DNA of 64,000 nt from a virus. Below, one piece after another: positions 17,599-27,502 of the stretch. Numbering within the stretch: position 1 is the stretch's first letter; each line of letters opens with the position of its first letter. A model generated the notes under the pieces. The model searched no databases and was not told the DNA's origin. It worked only from the letters and a program-made list of their open reading frames with translations. The stretch covers positions 38,558 through 102,557 of the IMG/VR virus record IMGVR_UViG_3300023171_000008. One strand, 5' to 3'. The translations under genes were made by a program, and so were the position numbers.

Positions 17599-19992
17599 TT
17601 ATGCAGTTGTTTTCTTCTTAATACGAGCTATTTGATTAGACTCTTTCTTAAGTTCAACGTTATCTTTATGTTTTAACATATCCTGATCTAACGCTTTAAT
17701 TTTAGTAACATAATCATTTCTAACTTTTTCAGCATCTAATTCAAGCTTTTGTTCTGCAGTAGGATCTACAATACCATCATTATTTTCATCTTCATCAGAC
17801 ATACTATGACTTAATTCAGCAACATAACGTTTAGTTTCATTATCTCGTTGATTTTTCATATCTTCTAATTGAAGTTTTTGTTGTTCTAATTGAGATTGAG
17901 CTTGTATCTGTTCTCTAGCAATTTTATTCTGTTCTGAAGCTTGTTCAGACTGACGTTGTTGCATAGTTTCTTCAGCAGTTTCTAACTTACGTCTCATATC
18001 CATTAATGAAGGACTAAAGTAAATATCCATTATAGTAGATAGTGAACCACCATTTTGAATAAAAGCTTGAGCATATTGTTTAATAGCTTGCTCTAATTCA
18101 ATAGATTTAGGTGTGCTAGATACTAATAATCCATAATCAGATTCTGCAAAATCTTCACCTTCCATATTAAGTACTTCTATAGTTTGATCATCAAGTATAT
18201 ATTGTACTTTCTTATTTTCAGTATCCTTTAATGCTATCTTAGCAGCTTCTAAAAATGCGGTTAAACATCTAATTTTAACAGATTCGTGTTTTTGAAACCA
18301 CCATTCAGTAATATGTGAACTTTGATTTACAGCTCTTTCAACACCACCTACAGTTTCTCTGTTAGATATTTGACCTTCACGTTGTTGAGATACACCACAT
18401 ATTTCACCCATCTCCATTTTAATGAATTCAAGTAATTGTATATGTTGTTGAATATAATTACCAGTTTCCATATCAATAACACGTCCACCAATATTATTCA
18501 TATTACCTGCTAATTTACCAGTTGATTGACCATGATTACCCTCTTTAAATGAATCTACTACAGCAATTTTATTTACTACAGCAAAGTGTAACCATTTATC
18601 CATTTCCCAGTTAGCAGGTACTTTAGCTAAATCCAGTTCCATTATTCTACCATAATTAGTAGCAATAGCTTTATTTAACCTATCCCATATAGCATCATAC
18701 ATATATTGGTAATTCTTAGCTCTATCCATTAATGATACAGCCTTACCTTGATTAGTATTATATATTTGACCTATAATACCTAAATGTCCTTTAGATGGAT
18801 TATTGGCTTTAATATATTGTACAGGTAAAGGACGCATCTTTAAGAATATATCTCTACCTAACATTGTACCTTCCCACCCTTCATTAATCCAAAATATAGT
18901 TTCTTCTTCTCCTAATGTTTCATTAGTTTTATATTCTTCAGATTCAAATCTAAATTGAGTTTCACCATATTCATCATAGTACTTAATTTTCTTAACTTTA
19001 CGTAAAGACTTCCAACGTACTTTTAGTTCTCTAACATTTCCAAATTGATCTGTATAATTAGAACCAAATTTATGTCCATTGATTTCAGCTAATGTAAATA
19101 CTGAATCATATAATCCAAGTAATTCTTTATTATTAGCAAATAAACTACCTCTATTATGATCATCAGAATAACTACCTTTAGAATTAGAAGTTGCAAAGTC
19201 CATCATAAAATCAATGTCTTCAACTTTTAATTCATCGAAGTAATCATCTATTAATTGAGCAGGTGATTTATAATCTTCTATAATTATAATAGAAGCATCT
19301 TCAAACCTATCTGAATTACCACTTCTTATTGCACTAACTTTTAAAGGATTTAACTTTTCAAACACAGGTTCATTATGAAGCACATCTATTAAATATACTT
19401 CTTCTGCCATTATTAAAGCATCTTTAAATCCGTTACTAAACTTTTCTTGAAATTCTAATTCTTGCCAATAATGTCTAAGTATTTGACTAGCCATTTTTTC
19501 ACGTAGATCTTGCCAAGAATATTTCATATATTTATCAAGTTCAGCCATTTTAGCTTTTAATTCATCATCTTGATAATTAGCTTCTAATATTTCAGTTAAC
19601 TTTTGAGTTAGATGTTTTTTCTTATCCTCTTCTTTACGTGTTATAGCATCAGGATTAGTAACAATTACTGACCAATCAAATCTACGTTTTATTTCTTCAC
19701 CAACCAGTAAATCAATTTTAGGTACAACAATAGGATGATGTGGTATATTTTCAGTTACAAAACTAGCATCTAAATGATGTGGATTAACTATACCTGTTAA
19801 ATCCTCTATATCAACAATACCATTATAAAGATTTAAATTAGTGAATTTAGTTTTTAAACTCTTTCTAACTTCTTCATTATAGTAAAATGAATATTGATTA
19901 GCATGTTTTATATTGTCAATTCTCCAATCCTTATTCTTTTGACTATAAGGTAATCGTTGACGAGGTAAAGGAATATTTGTAAAGTTCTCCAT
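17599..19992 (-). CDS. Portal protein
   Basis: 797 aa, located between the large terminase and scaffold genes, the classical portal position, and of the size seen in crAss-like phages. A long helical centre carries a GEICGVSQQREGQISNRET block (residues about 520-545), as in many podovirus portals. A Gln/Glu-rich coiled coil spans residues about 670-790 and ends in a basic tail (IARIKKKTTA). It forms the dodecameric DNA entry channel. Confidence 0.85.
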   Translation of the reverse strand: MENFTNIPLPRQRLPYSQKNKDWRIDNIKHANQYSFYYNEEVRKSLKTKFTNLNLYNGIVDIEDLTGIVNPHHLDASFVTENIPHHPIVVPKIDLLVGEEIKRRFDWSVIVTNPDAITRKEEDKKKHLTQKLTEILEANYQDDELKAKMAELDKYMKYSWQDLREKMASQILRHYWQELEFQEKFSNGFKDALIMAEEVYLIDVLHNEPVFEKLNPLKVSAIRSGNSDRFEDASIIIIEDYKSPAQLIDDYFDELKVEDIDFMMDFATSNSKGSYSDDHNRGSLFANNKELLGLYDSVFTLAEINGHKFGSNYTDQFGNVRELKVRWKSLRKVKKIKYYDEYGETQFRFESEEYKTNETLGEEETIFWINEGWEGTMLGRDIFLKMRPLPVQYIKANNPSKGHLGIIGQIYNTNQGKAVSLMDRAKNYQYMYDAIWDRLNKAIATNYGRIMELDLAKVPANWEMDKWLHFAVVNKIAVVDSFKEGNHGQSTGKLAGNMNNIGGRVIDMETGNYIQQHIQLLEFIKMEMGEICGVSQQREGQISNRETVGGVERAVNQSSHITEWWFQKHESVKIRCLTAFLEAAKIALKDTENKKVQYILDDQTIEVLNMEGEDFAESDYGLLVSSTPKSIELEQAIKQYAQAFIQNGGSLSTIMDIYFSPSLMDMRRKLETAEETMQQRQSEQASEQNKIAREQIQAQSQLEQQKLQLEDMKNQRDNETKRYVAELSHSMSDEDENNDGIVDPTAEQKLELDAEKVRNDYVTKIKALDQDMLKHKDNVELKKESNQIARIKKKTTA

Positions 19993-20078
19993 TTTTAATT
20001 AATTAAACTACGCAATATACAAAATTAATATTCATATTCAAAATAAATATTTAGTTATTAATAATAATTTGATTTTCC

Positions 20079-22328
20079 TTAATAGCTTTTCCTATAGTTT
20101 CTTTCAAAGAATTTATCATTACTTAACAACTCAATTTGTTTACCTTCATTTTCTTTAGCTGATTCTGTTCGTTTAAATCTATCTTCTCTTAATATAAATA
20201 ACATACCTGCAGCAGATATTCTATCAAAGTTACCATCACTATTCCATTTAATAGCTTCTTCAATATGTGCAATACCTCTCATAGTATGTAAATTTAATTT
20301 ACCAGTTTCCTCTTCTTCACCATATATAGGTGTATTCATCCAATCTGCGTGAAGTTTTCTACCCCACTTATTAACTTCTTTATTAGCCAATGTACCTTTA
20401 CTATTATTTCCATAACCAACACCTTTAGTTAATTCCATATCACGAAGTATTTGAGGAGTATCACATAATCTATATAAAGCATTTTTCTTATCAAAATAAC
20501 TAAATAAACCTTTTAAGTTTTTCTCATAATTAGCAACACCATTATAAAATTCTAATACACGCAATGCTATTTCATATGCTTCTTCAGCTAATCTAGGTCT
20601 ACCAGTATATTCACAAACTATTCTGTCTGTAAATGTATCTAATCCAATTATACTAAATAATGAAGTACCTGCGTCTGCATCAATAGGGTCAATTCCAAAT
20701 ATATATCTACCACTAGCTATTGTATCATTAGCATTCTTTTTAGGCATTTCATATATCTCTAAAGCACCTTCTCTATTAGCAGTATCTTTATCATAGCTAC
20801 GCAAAGGATATTTATCCCCATTTAACTTCCATATAACTTCACCATCATTACTTCTTATCAATTCACCTACATAATGTTCAGCTAAGAATGATTCTCTTCT
20901 AGGTAATATAGATTCTAAATAATCTTTAAGATCTGCTACAGGAAATACTGTTCCTTCAGTACGCATAATAGCTTCTTGAGGAGTAATGGGTTCTTCAGCT
21001 TTTTTCTGAGTAATTGCAGATGGATCTGTTGAATTATATTTTACTAAATATCTATCATTTAATATTTGTATTAATGCTTTAATTACATCTGGTTCACCAT
21101 TTTCTAAATCAAAACATTCATTACGATTCATATATGCTCCCCAAAAGAATCCACATAAAGTATCTCCAGGAGTATTTTTATCAAATACATTTGGAATACC
21201 ATATATGTTATAACCTTCAGGATAATAAAATAGTTTTTCAGAGCCTTCAAATGAACCACCTTCAACACCACCTGTACCCATTGCTATCATGAAACCAAAT
21301 GTAGTATCACCATCTTCAACAGCTTTTCTATTTACATTCCAAGCTTTTTCAAGATTAGGAAATAAACCATCTTCTTCATAGTGAATTAAAGGTCCCCTAA
21401 TACCCCTAGCTTTATCAGGATTATCTTTTAATGATATACCACTTACAGAAGATAATAATCCTTTACGTGAGCCGTATTCATCTTTAAATCCTAATTGTAA
21501 CTCCATTGTAGTACCAGATCTATCAGTAAGTCTCATACGAGGTAATGGTGTATGTTCAGCTATCCAGTCTAAGTTATCTAATATTTTACCCCATATACCT
21601 TTATCTCCAGTAAGAAATGTTTTATCAGATGCCAAATGAAAGTTAGGGTTACCTGATCCAGGAAGTACATACATATTTCTAGGACTCCATGATGCGGCTT
21701 TAAAACTTGCACCAATACCACGAGTCTTAAGCATTTTACCATGACTACCTTTACGTTTAGCTTGTTCTACGTAATGATGAAATAAATAATCTCCTAACCA
21801 AGGTTTACCAAATTTTCTTATACGTTCACCTTTAGATTTAGATCCATTACCTTGTACACCTTCTTTTTCAACTAACCATATAGGACTATAGTTCCAATAG
21901 AAATATAATTCTCCAGGAATCCATTCACCATCAGAAGGTCTAACTAAACCATGTTTCCATTTATATAATTCATCTTTCCAGAATTGAGCATATTCAGATT
22001 TAGGATTAGGATTAGGTGTTAAATGTGTATATACTCCATACTTATCAAAGTATAATCCTTTCTCTCTAAAGAAATCCATATCTTCTAATATGTGAGGATT
22101 GGTAATATCTACTTCTATTCTACCGTCATTATAATCTGTAGATTTAGGTCTATCTTTACTATAACCTCTAATATGTTCAGGAGCAATTAATCTTTTAATA
22201 AATTCAACTGAATTAATAAATTCTAATAAATCAGCATATACTTCTCGTGGTAAACTTTCTTTTAATTCATCTGTAATAGGTGTTTGATAATTGTTAAATT
22301 TATATATTTCATTTATTGATTCATCCAT
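20079..22328 (-). CDS. terL: Terminase large subunit
   Basis: 749 aa. The ATPase half has a Walker A-like K-T-R-G-I-G-A-S (residues about 198-206) and a Walker B-like hydrophobic strand ending LIHYEEDG (residues about 310-318). The C-terminal nuclease half begins with FGIDPIDADAG (about residue 540), supplying the first RNase H-fold Asp. It powers DNA packaging and cuts the concatemer. Length matches crAss-like TerL. No small terminase subunit is recognised nearby. It overlaps the GroEL-like gene by 16 bases. Confidence 0.9.
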   Translation of the reverse strand: MDESINEIYKFNNYQTPITDELKESLPREVYADLLEFINSVEFIKRLIAPEHIRGYSKDRPKSTDYNDGRIEVDITNPHILEDMDFFREKGLYFDKYGVYTHLTPNPNPKSEYAQFWKDELYKWKHGLVRPSDGEWIPGELYFYWNYSPIWLVEKEGVQGNGSKSKGERIRKFGKPWLGDYLFHHYVEQAKRKGSHGKMLKTRGIGASFKAASWSPRNMYVLPGSGNPNFHLASDKTFLTGDKGIWGKILDNLDWIAEHTPLPRMRLTDRSGTTMELQLGFKDEYGSRKGLLSSVSGISLKDNPDKARGIRGPLIHYEEDGLFPNLEKAWNVNRKAVEDGDTTFGFMIAMGTGGVEGGSFEGSEKLFYYPEGYNIYGIPNVFDKNTPGDTLCGFFWGAYMNRNECFDLENGEPDVIKALIQILNDRYLVKYNSTDPSAITQKKAEEPITPQEAIMRTEGTVFPVADLKDYLESILPRRESFLAEHYVGELIRSNDGEVIWKLNGDKYPLRSYDKDTANREGALEIYEMPKKNANDTIASGRYIFGIDPIDADAGTSLFSIIGLDTFTDRIVCEYTGRPRLAEEAYEIALRVLEFYNGVANYEKNLKGLFSYFDKKNALYRLCDTPQILRDMELTKGVGYGNNSKGTLANKEVNKWGRKLHADWMNTPIYGEEEETGKLNLHTMRGIAHIEEAIKWNSDGNFDRISAAGMLFILREDRFKRTESAKENEGKQIELLSNDKFFERNYRKSY

Positions 22329-23818
22329 GCTGTATAATTTAATACTATAGCTTCAGTACTAAGTATTGTTTTAGCTACAGATACTGCATTTTCCAATGCA
22401 CATCTAATTGATTTAAGTGGATCTATTATATTTAAATCAAACATATTTAATTCAATATCTAAATCACAACCATTTTCTTTAATTGTTTCATAAGGTTTAG
22501 TTAATGAAATGGCAATACACCCTTCTATACTATTTAAATCTAAATAAGTTTTTTCTTCTTTTGGATGTAATTTATCATAAACTTTAAATACATTTATAAT
22601 GATATATAATAATGCTTTTCCACCACCTTCTACTATACCCTCTTCTAATGCACAAGCTACTGCTAATACTGCATCATCATATCTATCCTTACGTTCTTTC
22701 ATTTCAATCTCTGAACGTCCACCTACTTTAATAATAGATACTTTACCTGTAAGATTAGATATACGTTGTTCTAATAATTCCTTATCATAGTTTTCTAACT
22801 CTTTAGAGTATTCTTTCATATCATTAATCTTATTATCTAAATTAATAGATTCATCTTTTAATAATATACTTGTGTCTCTAGTAATTTTAGCAGATTTAAG
22901 TCTACCTAATATATTAGATGAATACTTTTTAGTTAAATCAATTATAAGACTTCCTCCTGTAAATAAACTTATATCTTGAAGTAAATCCTGTCTATGTTTA
23001 GAAAAGCCAGGAGATTTGATTACACAGCATTTTAGAGCTTGTGATAATACATTAGTTTCAACTAATCTTAACAGACTTTCATTTACATGTTCTGTAATAA
23101 TAAGTAGTGATTCTTCTTTACCATGTATATCTTTAATTATATTTTCAAAAGCATTTAAGCTATCAAGCTTACCATCTATAATTATTACATAAGGTTTATC
23201 TAAATGTACTTCACCTTTCTTTGGATCTGTAATAAAGTTTTTACTAAAATATGTAGTATTAAGTGACATACCGTCTACATATTCTAAAGTATCTTCATTA
23301 TTATTACTTTCTTCAACTTTAATTATACTAGAAAAATCATAAGCTTGTTGGATAAAATCACCAACTTGTATATCATTATTAGCAGATATAGTTGCAACAT
23401 ATTTAATATCTTCATGTTTTAACTGTCGTGAATTAGCTTTTAATTCTTCAATGACTTTAGGTATAATTTCATCAAATGCTTTATTAATATCTTTAGTATT
23501 AAAATTTTTAAGATTATTTATAAATGCTGTAGCTAATACTGTTGTAGTAGTTGTAGCATCACCAACTTCTTTTAATTGTTTATTAGCTGCTTGTTTAACT
23601 AACTCTGCACCTATATCTTCTACTGGATCTTTAAATCTAATACTATTAGCTACAGATACACCGTCTTTAGTAACTTTATATTTATTAGGATTATCTTTAT
23701 CAGGTATAATAACTGTAGTACCATTAGGACCTAATGTAGATGCTACTGCTTTATTAAGTTTATTAATACCATTTATTAACTTATCTTTTCCTTCTTGATT
23801 AAAATATACTTCTTCCAT
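22313..23818 (-). CDS. groEL: Phage GroEL-like chaperonin
   Basis: 501 aa with equatorial-domain signatures: LNKAVASTLGPNGTTVII at residues 21-38 and GDATTTTTVLA at 86-96, where Asp87 aligns with the ATP-hydrolysis Asp of GroEL (usual motif GDGTT). The C-terminal equatorial segment (AVACALEEGIVEGGGKALL) is clear. It is shorter than the bacterial protein (about 545 aa) and lacks a GGM tail. The middle apical region is divergent. It probably folds virion proteins together with the co-chaperonin encoded at 24915-25265. Confidence 0.9.
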   Translation of the reverse strand: MEEVYFNQEGKDKLINGINKLNKAVASTLGPNGTTVIIPDKDNPNKYKVTKDGVSVANSIRFKDPVEDIGAELVKQAANKQLKEVGDATTTTTVLATAFINNLKNFNTKDINKAFDEIIPKVIEELKANSRQLKHEDIKYVATISANNDIQVGDFIQQAYDFSSIIKVEESNNNEDTLEYVDGMSLNTTYFSKNFITDPKKGEVHLDKPYVIIIDGKLDSLNAFENIIKDIHGKEESLLIITEHVNESLLRLVETNVLSQALKCCVIKSPGFSKHRQDLLQDISLFTGGSLIIDLTKKYSSNILGRLKSAKITRDTSILLKDESINLDNKINDMKEYSKELENYDKELLEQRISNLTGKVSIIKVGGRSEIEMKERKDRYDDAVLAVACALEEGIVEGGGKALLYIIINVFKVYDKLHPKEEKTYLDLNSIEGCIAISLTKPYETIKENGCDLDIELNMFDLNIIDPLKSIRCALENAVSVAKTILSTEAIVLNYTAWMNQ

Positions 23819-23819
23819 A

Positions 23820-24383
23820 TTAATCTATTAACAGACCGTCTTCAAAAAGTCCCATTTTCTGAGAACCTTTCATACGATTATCTAATTCTATTTGTTCCTT
23901 TAATAATTCTTTTTCAGATGCTTTTAAATCTTTCATAATAATAGGAACTTTAGCTAAAGCATTAGTTATATCGGTTATCTTAGTTACTGTACCTCCATTA
24001 GCTGTACGTTCTCTAAGTAATATATCTGCCATCTCTAAATATTCCGAAGCATCGTTAGCAGCCTTTAAACCACTTTTATGTAATTTACCTATTACAGTTA
24101 AACTTTTAGATTCGTAAAAATCTATTGCAGTTTGCATTACATTATCTATTTTCCAATCTTCAGGTAATCCAATATCTTTAACTATTTCAACAACTCTAGT
24201 TTTAGGTTCTATAATTAAGTAATCAGATTTAATATCCGTATAATAATATATAAATAACATTTCTTTAAGAGCTGTGTCTTTATTACGAGACTTATCTCTC
24301 TTCAATATAGCTCGAAAGGGAAGTAGACCATAAGCCTCTTCCCTAACTGTTAATTGCCAATCTTTTAATTCAAATAATCTCAT
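23820..24383 (-). CDS. Packaging/head-module protein of unknown function
   Basis: 187 aa, charged, helical in its C-terminal half, with no membrane segment. It overlaps the membrane-anchored gene upstream by four bases (ATGA type) and precedes the chaperonin by one base. The location beside TerL resembles a conserved hypothetical seen near terminase genes of crAss-like phages. A small-terminase or structural role cannot be excluded. Confidence 0.6.
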   Translation of the reverse strand: MRLFELKDWQLTVREEAYGLLPFRAILKRDKSRNKDTALKEMLFIYYYTDIKSDYLIIEPKTRVVEIVKDIGLPEDWKIDNVMQTAIDFYESKSLTVIGKLHKSGLKAANDASEYLEMADILLRERTANGGTVTKITDITNALAKVPIIMKDLKASEKELLKEQIELDNRMKGSQKMGLFEDGLLID

Positions 24384-24712
24384 ACCTTAGCTTTCCTTCC
24401 TCTTTTAGGTTTAACTACTTCAGATGCATCATCTATTGTAATTACAGGTTCAATAATAATAGGAGTTTTAAATAAACTTAAATTATAAGTTAATTCATTA
24501 ACTGTTTTTTGTGATAGTTCATATAACTTTAATCTGTTTTCTGATCTAGAAATTTCTTTATAATGTAAATCAGAAATTTCTTTATTAAGTTTTTTTAGAT
24601 CTTCATGTTCTAGTTTAAGTAAATCATATTTATCTTCTAGTTTATTATACTCTCTAGTTTGATAAATACTATAACCAAATATTAATACTGCAACTATAAT
24701 AACTATAATCAT
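24380..24712 (-). CDS. Membrane-anchored coiled-coil protein
   Basis: 110 aa. One N-terminal membrane helix (IIVIIVAVLIFGYSI) is followed by a long heptad-patterned coiled coil (residues about 22-75) and a basic tail KPKRGRKAKV that could touch nucleic acid. One-base overlap with the gene upstream. Function unknown. Confidence 0.65.
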   Translation of the reverse strand: MIIVIIVAVLIFGYSIYQTREYNKLEDKYDLLKLEHEDLKKLNKEISDLHYKEISRSENRLKLYELSQKTVNELTYNLSLFKTPIIIEPVITIDDASEVVKPKRGRKAKV

Positions 24713-24915
24713 TATTTAGTAAGTTTACTTATTAATTTATCATATACTTTCTCTACATCTTCAAAATCAATAGTAGTATTATTAGCATTATATTTTATCA
24801 TATCTAAAGCAATTAATAATACTGATTTTTTAAAATTATAATCGTGTTGATATGTCCAATTGCTTCCTACTAATTTACCAGGAATATATGGTAAAGTTTT
24901 AATATTATCTTCCAT
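24712..24915 (-). CDS. Small protein of unknown function
   Basis: 67 aa, soluble, ending in a short helix. It is sandwiched between the GroES-like gene and the coiled-coil membrane gene with one-base overlaps on both sides, so it is part of the chaperonin-packaging operon. Not recognised. Confidence 0.6.
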   Translation of the reverse strand: MEDNIKTLPYIPGKLVGSNWTYQHDYNFKKSVLLIALDMIKYNANNTTIDFEDVEKVYDKLISKLTK

Positions 24916-25265
24916 TATTCTCTATATTTAGCTTTAATTAATTGATCTGAAATCATTGCATAAGTTACTCCGTTATGTTCTATAGGGTCTATATTAATTA
25001 CAGGATATGTTTCATGTGTATCATGTGGATTAACTTCATTCTTAACCATTTTCTTAATATCAATTAATACTTTATCATTAACTTTAATATCTCTAACATA
25101 TGGTCCTACTGCAATTACATACTGTACTTCTGACATTGTACTTTGAGATAGTTGTAGTTCATCATCTTCCTCTACTGTATTTAAAGTAATTATAACTTTA
25201 TTAAAAGTTGGCTCCCAAGGAAATACTTCTGCAATCTCATTAAAATCTTTAATCTGTCTTTTCAT
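24915..25265 (-). CDS. groES: GroES-like co-chaperonin
   Basis: 116 aa. The beta-barrel pattern FNKVIITLNTVE...VQYVIAVGPYVRDIKVNDKVLIDI...MISDQLIKAKY parallels GroES (RVIVKRKEVE...VLAVG...VKVGDIVIF...SDILAIVE). The acidic segment between the first two strands (residues about 33-46) would be the mobile loop. There is an extra insertion before the last strand. It sits four genes upstream of the GroEL-like gene in the same operon, which strongly supports a matched pair, comparable to T4 gp31 serving as a phage co-chaperonin. Confidence 0.75.
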   Translation of the reverse strand: MKRQIKDFNEIAEVFPWEPTFNKVIITLNTVEEDDELQLSQSTMSEVQYVIAVGPYVRDIKVNDKVLIDIKKMVKNEVNPHDTHETYPVINIDPIEHNGVTYAMISDQLIKAKYRE

Positions 25266-25548
25266 TCTTCTCTATATATTTTTGTTTAACAATCTCGTCT
25301 CTTTTAAGACTTCTTTTAATTATTTCTGAATCTGTATATATTTTACCTATGTATTTAAAGTAAAAATTAGTTCTTAAATTATCTATTTCTTCATTTGTTA
25401 ATCCTTCAAAGTTTAACTCTCTTATAGTTTTATAAGCAAATCTAAACTGTGATTCAACTATCTCTTTAACATCTTTATCAACTAAATTATTCATTAATCC
25501 AATACTGTGTATTAAGTCTTTAACTTTCTTATTATCTACATCATTCAT
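25249..25548 (-). CDS. Small helical protein
   Basis: 99 aa, highly charged helices and no membrane segment. It overlaps the GroES-like gene by 17 bases and the 128-aa gene by 8 bases. It could be a small regulatory or assembly protein. Not recognised. Confidence 0.6.
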   Translation of the reverse strand: MNDVDNKKVKDLIHSIGLMNNLVDKDVKEIVESQFRFAYKTIRELNFEGLTNEEIDNLRTNFYFKYIGKIYTDSEIIKRSLKRDEIVKQKYIEKNEKTD

Positions 25549-25927
25549 TATCTATAATATTAAAATTAAATTGTATATTAAATGATTTAGCATTCTTAGT
25601 AAGTACTGGAATATAAGCAGGTGATATTTGATTGTTAATAACTACATTCTTCTTTCTTAATTGAGATAATAAATTTTCCAAACCAGCTTGTTGTACATTT
25701 AGTTCGTCACATATTAATATTTTAGTATCATAATCAAATACTGATTTCCATAATATTTTATTATTAGTAATCTCTTTCTGTAATTGAAAATGATAATATA
25801 ATAACAATGCTAAAACTCTTTGATGTCTAGGAGCTAACTTATGGAATGGTGTCATTATCTCCACATATCTAAAAAAGAATGTTTTTAACTTAGTATTTAT
25901 ATTAGCTATTTTTTCATTAGCTTTCAT
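25541..25927 (-). CDS. Probable winged-helix protein
   Basis: 128 aa. The C-terminal half (KTKILICDELNVQQAGLENLLSQLRKKNVV) looks like a helix-turn-helix read as 'a structured DNA-binding wing', and the protein starts with a helical segment containing LAPRHQRVLALLLYY. It could be a transcriptional regulator of the late arm. It overlaps the PhoH gene by 11 bases. HTH assignment is by eye. Confidence 0.55.
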   Translation of the reverse strand: MKANEKIANINTKLKTFFFRYVEIMTPFHKLAPRHQRVLALLLYYHFQLQKEITNNKILWKSVFDYDTKILICDELNVQQAGLENLLSQLRKKNVVINNQISPAYIPVLTKNAKSFNIQFNFNIIDNE

Positions 25928-26564
25928 TATTTAAATATTTTCTATAAGCTCTATTAATGTCTACAATCATAGGATTTCTCATTTGAAATGAATCATCTAA
26001 TTCTAATACTCCTAATCCATTTATATCTTCCATAATCTTTATAAATGTTTTAAGTCCAGAATTCTTTATATCAGCTTGATCAGGATCTCCATTAATAAAT
26101 AATTTACTATTAGATGATAATCTAGTACAGATAGTTATAAGTTCATGTAATGTACAGTTTTGAGCTTCTGACAGTATCACAACTGAATAATCCCATGTAT
26201 TACCTCTAATAAAATTCATAGGTTCAAAATGAATCTTAGCTTTATACTTCTGAACTAATTCTTTATCAACAATTTTATTTAAATTATCATAAAAGCTTTT
26301 TTCATACGGATGTGTTTTATCATTAGCTTCTCCAGGAAGATAACCCATTGATTTACCTATTTCAATACAAGGTTTCATAAATACTAATTGTTCAAACTCC
26401 TTTTTAAATAACCCATCAAAAGCTCTATATAGTTGTACAAAGTCTTTACCTGTACCTGCTTCACCTACTATAATAGATATTTCATTCTGTCGTAAAAAAT
26501 TAACTACTTCTTTTTGATTAGATTTTAATTCACATCTGAAAATTCCTGAGTTCTTTGTAGCCAT
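25917..26564 (-). CDS. phoH: PhoH-like P-loop ATPase
   Basis: 215 aa. Walker A is G-E-A-G-T-G-K at residues 33-39. The PhoH-specific GYLPG at about 69-73 follows the MKPCIEIGKSM strand. The Walker B/SEAQN region is SVVILSEAQNCT, and GDPDQAD with a final D-D-S-F-Q-M-R segment complete the family. PhoH proteins are common phage ATPases, possibly linked to RNA metabolism. The length is typical of the stand-alone phage form. Confidence 0.9.
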   Translation of the reverse strand: MATKNSGIFRCELKSNQKEVVNFLRQNEISIIVGEAGTGKDFVQLYRAFDGLFKKEFEQLVFMKPCIEIGKSMGYLPGEANDKTHPYEKSFYDNLNKIVDKELVQKYKAKIHFEPMNFIRGNTWDYSVVILSEAQNCTLHELITICTRLSSNSKLFINGDPDQADIKNSGLKTFIKIMEDINGLGVLELDDSFQMRNPMIVDINRAYRKYLNNES

Positions 26565-26567
26565 TAT

Positions 26568-26879
26568 TTACTTAGATTTGTTATTAGCTTTTTCGTATTC
26601 AAATATATTTTTATATTCTATTAAACTATTTAATGACTTACATCTCCAGCAATGATTGTTTTCTTCATCATCAATTCGTATATCTAATGACTTACAATAT
26701 CTACACGCTACAACTGGCTCTTTATCATATTCTTCTTTACTATTTTCCATAAATTTAATTTTATCTTTTATACTCTGTACATATTCTGTATCATAAAACG
26801 GAAATACATGGTATAGATTAACCTTCACTACGTGATCTAACAGTTCTTTTAGATTCTTGAGTGTATTTTTGTTCATCAT
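26568..26879 (-). CDS. Zinc-ribbon protein
   Basis: 103 aa with CRYC (residues about 59-62) and CWRC (about 78-81), a compact zinc ribbon in the C-terminal half. An internal Met at residue 42 is an alternative start that would avoid the 62-base overlap with the next gene upstream. Likely a small nucleic-acid or protein-binding factor. Confidence 0.6.
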   Translation of the reverse strand: MMNKNTLKNLKELLDHVVKVNLYHVFPFYDTEYVQSIKDKIKFMENSKEEYDKEPVVACRYCKSLDIRIDDEENNHCWRCKSLNSLIEYKNIFEYEKANNKSK

Positions 26880-27057
26880 TATTATTTATATTAAATTCAA
26901 ACACCCATTCATCAGTTATTTCATTTTTATCTAATGTTATATTATATTTATAATTAGGATGATTTTCAATGAATTGAGTTGCTTTTTCTTCAAAACTTAT
27001 TATATTATCAAGTATCTTATTTAATACTTTATCTTTAACTATATATGTATTATTCAT
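26818..27057 (-). CDS. Small charged protein
   Basis: 79 aa starting MNNTYIVKDK. It overlaps the zinc-ribbon gene by up to 62 bases in another frame, and its last residues are basic (KRTVRSRSEG). The start at 27057 abuts the stop of the 50-aa gene upstream (TAATG). No recognised domain. Confidence 0.55.
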   Translation of the reverse strand: MNNTYIVKDKVLNKILDNIISFEEKATQFIENHPNYKYNITLDKNEITDEWVFEFNINNNDEQKYTQESKRTVRSRSEG

Positions 27058-27209
27058 TATGTTATTATATTATCTTTAATCTTTATATTAAATTCTAAAT
27101 CATATAATAATGTACTATCTTTATAAGATGTTATTTCACCTAACTCAATAAACTTAATACATCTTTCTAAAAACTCTTTAATTACTAATTGTTGTTCTGG
27201 TTGATACAT
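27057..27209 (-). CDS. Small unknown protein (50 aa)
   Basis: A short frame beginning MYQPEQQLVIKEFLERC and ending NIITstop. It fills an otherwise empty 150-base gap and is linked by TAATG and ATAATG overlaps with both neighbours, the pattern of every real junction in this operon. Function unknown. Confidence 0.55.
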   Translation of the reverse strand: MYQPEQQLVIKEFLERCIKFIELGEITSYKDSTLLYDLEFNIKIKDNIIT

Positions 27210-27502
27210 TATTTTATATTTAATTGTTTCATTAAAACTTTTAATTCCTCTTTAGTATTAATTATTATATTACGTACACAAGGTTCATTAAAATGTTTCA
27301 AGTATTGTTCATTCTTAGATAAATCTGCAACAATAATACTAATTGTATTTAAACTATTACTATAACCTAATATATAATTACCTTTATAATATTTCTTAAA
27401 CTTATCATCTACAACAGCTATATCTAAATTCCAACCTAAACTTTCAAAATCTTCTTTAACTAATCCCATTATCAAATTTAAATTTAATCCAATCTTCCTC
27501 AT
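27209..27502 (-). CDS. Small unknown protein
   Basis: 97 aa, alternating alpha/beta. Start assigned at 27502 inside the end of the Cys-rich gene (47-base overlap). The internal Met13 (GLNLNLIMGLVKEDFESLGW) would shorten the overlap to about ten bases and may be the true start. No family recognised. Confidence 0.6.
   Translation of the reverse strand: MRKIGLNLNLIMGLVKEDFESLGWNLDIAVVDDKFKKYYKGNYILGYSNSLNTISIIVADLSKNEQYLKHFNEPCVRNIIINTKEELKVLMKQLNIK

Noticed and set aside
20020-20027. TAATTTTG on the minus strand before the portal gene, a possible -7 box
   Set aside because: The -33 position has AATA, not TTTG, at 20-base spacing, and the sequence is AT-rich, so a chance match is likely.
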